In this document: positions 5,166 through 6,775 of the stretch, one piece after another
Numbering within the stretch: the first letter of the stretch is position 1
Layout of the letters: every line of letters begins with the position of its first letter
Assembly: GCA_003511945.1 (NCBI GenBank)
Contig: DOJA01000035.1
Coordinates: forward strand, 5,137 to 11,911
Direction: 5' to 3'
DNA: 6,775 nucleotides
DNA from: Phycisphaerales bacterium
GTDB taxonomy: Bacteria > Planctomycetota > Phycisphaerae > Phycisphaerales > UBA1924
Notes under the pieces: generated by a model
Database searches by the model: none
The model's input: the letters and a program-made list of their open reading frames with translations, nothing else
Told to the model about the DNA's origin: nothing
Position numbers and translations under genes: made by a program

Positions 5166-6775
5166 CAGCCGGTCCACAGGTCGGGGTGCTGGTCGCCTCC
5201 GGAGCGCACTGCGTTCAGGCGGTGCGCGGCGAGCACGCGCCAGGCGTCCGGGACGCTCCCCTCACGGAGGTCCGCGATCGCGCGGGCCGGGTTGCGTTCG
5301 TCGGCGAGCACAGCGCCCGAGGCGCTGACGCGCAGCCGCGCGCGCCAGTCGCGTCGGGCGGCTTCGCGCGCCTTGCCCAGAGGTTCGAGTCGCTCCGCGC
5401 GCTCGGGGGCTGGGAGCTGGTCGAGGACGCCCCAGCCGCAGACGACGAAGGCGCGGTCGATGAAGCCCTCGACCTCGCTGTAGACAGCGTCGCGCTTGAG
5501 CAGTCGGGGGACGACGAACGGGCGAGGGACGCCGAGGTCGGTGCGCCGGGCACGGAGCAGTCGGGCGGTGTTGTCCATCGCGCGGTCGTGGGCGTCGAGA
5601 CCCCGGATCGCGTGGTAGGTGGCGCGCGAGCCGGCGTGAAGGTCGATGCTGACGACCTCGGCCCCGCTGGAAGCCAGGCGCTCGACCGTCTCCGGCGCGC
5701 AGAGCAGCTCCGTGCGCACATGCACGGGCAGCCCCGCGCCAAGGGCTTCGGCGATGATGTCGAACACGCCCTCGTGCAGGAGCGGATCGCCCGCGCCGGA
5801 GCCCAGGGACAGCACCAGCGCCGGGTTCAGGGCGCCCGCGGCGCGCACAACGCGGATGGCCAGGTCGGTCGGTGTGTCGCGGGCGTCACCGCGTTCGTCG
5901 CCGGTCCGCCGCTCGGTGAGATCGAGGATCAGTTCCTCCGGGGCGAGCGCTGCCCGCTCGGAGGCGAGGGTGTCGGCGGCGCGGACAATCGTCCTCGCGT
6001 CCGCGGCGCCGGTGGCGAGGACCGACTCGATGACCGCCCGGCGCTCGGGGGAATCGGGCACGAAGCGCTGGGCGCACTGGCGCACCGGCGCTTCGAGCTG
6101 CACGCAGGCGCTCGAAGCGATGGGGTCCGTGCGCGGGCGCAGGGGGTTGTAGCCGAGCACGCCTCCGATGGAAGCGAAGGGGTCGCCCGCGGCCCGCCCC
6201 TGCGCAAGGTCCGAGATCATCGCGGCGCTGACGACGGCGCCGGCGAGCCCGGGCGGCGCCTGAGAGAAGACAACGGGCGAAGCGTCCGGGCTTTCGCGCC
6301 AGCGCTCGACCACCCGATCGCACAGCGCGGGATCGACGAGCGCCCAGTCGCCCCCGACAACAAGGGCGGCGTCAAGCCCCAGTGCGCGGAGCGCCGGGGC
6401 GAGGAGCGCGGGTTGAACCAGTTCGTCGTACACGGTGGCCCCCCCGAGCCCGCCGCGCCAGCAGGCGCTCGCCCACGCGCGGGCGGCGCGCCCCCCCCGG
6501 AAGTGGGCGCCGAGCGAGCCGGAGGGGGCCGCGTGGAGGCGCAGCGGAGCGTTCGGCGGCAGCATGGCGCGGATGCGCTCGGGGTCGTCGGTCAGCACAG
6601 TGACGGGCGTGCCCATGAGCGCGGAGCAGCCCGTGAGGCGCTCGACTGTGCGCGCCAGCGCGTTCCGCCCGGCGAGCGGGCGCGCCAGGTCGCGCTGGGC
6701 GCCGAGCGACGAGAGCGCCGGCTCCGCGACGACGACAGCCCCGATCGTCCGCGCCCGCGGGGACGCGGGGGCGGT
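5162..6775 (-). CDS. SpsF-like cytidylyltransferase-fold protein fused to a cysteine-less radical-SAM/SPASM-like region (5' partial)
   Basis: The frame is open to the right edge, giving at least 537 codons; the in-frame ATG at 6616 is internal because the residues before it (IGAVVVAEPALSSLGAQRD) continue the fold. First half: an SpsF/CTP-transferase-like fold, with VTVLTDDPE, TVYDELVQPALL and VVGGDWALVDPALCD matching the family's TGDxPLIDP metal-site region. Second half (from about 5935 down): LDLTERR, LVLSLGSGAGDPLLHEG, VHVRTELL, VVSIDLHAGSRATYHAIRG and PFVVPRLLKR follow the order of a radical-SAM barrel. The last 65 residues (RLRVSASGAVLADE, AIADLREGSVPDAWRVL, HPDLWTGW) follow a SPASM tail. 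No CxxxCxxC is present and the SPASM cysteines are absent; six scattered cysteines remain after M6616. It leads the operon and its stop overlaps the neuA start by 4 bases. It was recognised by pattern only; the function is unknown, possibly structural or regulatory in sugar transfer. Confidence 0.8.
   Translation of the reverse strand, partial: TAPASPRARTIGAVVVAEPALSSLGAQRDLARPLAGRNALARTVERLTGCSALMGTPVTVLTDDPERIRAMLPPNAPLRLHAAPSGSLGAHFRGGRAARAWASACWRGGLGGATVYDELVQPALLAPALRALGLDAALVVGGDWALVDPALCDRVVERWRESPDASPVVFSQAPPGLAGAVVSAAMISDLAQGRAAGDPFASIGGVLGYNPLRPRTDPIASSACVQLEAPVRQCAQRFVPDSPERRAVIESVLATGAADARTIVRAADTLASERAALAPEELILDLTERRTGDERGDARDTPTDLAIRVVRAAGALNPALVLSLGSGAGDPLLHEGVFDIIAEALGAGLPVHVRTELLCAPETVERLASSGAEVVSIDLHAGSRATYHAIRGLDAHDRAMDNTARLLRARRTDLGVPRPFVVPRLLKRDAVYSEVEGFIDRAFVVCGWGVLDQLPAPERAERLEPLGKAREAARRDWRARLRVSASGAVLADERNPARAIADLREGSVPDAWRVLAAHRLNAVRSGGDQHPDLWTGW

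Noticed and set aside
6614..6616. ATG at 6616 as the start of the fusion gene
   Set aside because: The frame continues to the window edge and its translation includes the first strand and loop of a transferase fold, so the true start lies outside the window.
1..6775. CRISPR arrays, insertion sequences, phage genes or toxin-antitoxin pairs
   Set aside because: No regularly spaced repeats, transposase motifs, terminal inverted repeats or small paired genes were seen on either strand.

Overview
The window is very GC-rich and its genes start on GTG and ATG, several without a Shine-Dalgarno sequence. Together with the protein families present (SurE with a MNAGANVG core, a HDOD protein, a nonulosonic-acid operon) this suggests a Planctomycetota chromosome, possibly Phycisphaerae. 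That placement is inferred from memory of the families and no marker gene proves it.

Layout. Positions 1-231 hold a leader with a perfect hairpin (111-129) and a purine-rich tract. surE (5'/3'-nucleotidase) follows on the + strand at 232-1104. It converges on a minus-strand HDOD-domain signalling gene (1217-2179, start uncertain). The 112-base gap between the two stops carries two strong hairpins (1115-1140 and 1169-1206). The first is followed by a T-rich run when read on the minus strand, so both probably end the minus-strand transcript.

From 2249 to the right edge, all on the minus strand, lies a tightly packed sialic-acid-type (nonulosonate) operon. In transcription order it holds an SpsF-like cytidylyltransferase-fold protein joined to a radical-SAM/SPASM-like half (5162 to beyond 6775, 5' end off the window), then neuA (4410-5165), neuB (3388-4413) and neuC (2249-3391). 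All three junctions are 4-base stop/start overlaps (GTGA, ATGA, GTGA), which suggests translational coupling. NeuC would release the 2-epimerised amino sugar from its UDP form, NeuB would condense it with phosphoenolpyruvate, and NeuA would activate the product with CTP. Whether the product is Neu5Ac or a legionaminic-type sugar cannot be decided here.

The most unusual item is the first gene of the operon. Its C-terminal half keeps the framework of a radical-SAM barrel and SPASM tail but has lost the cluster-binding cysteines of both, and the nucleotide-binding loop of its SpsF-like half is also degraded. It looks like a multidomain pseudo-enzyme in a sialic-acid operon, and its role is unknown.
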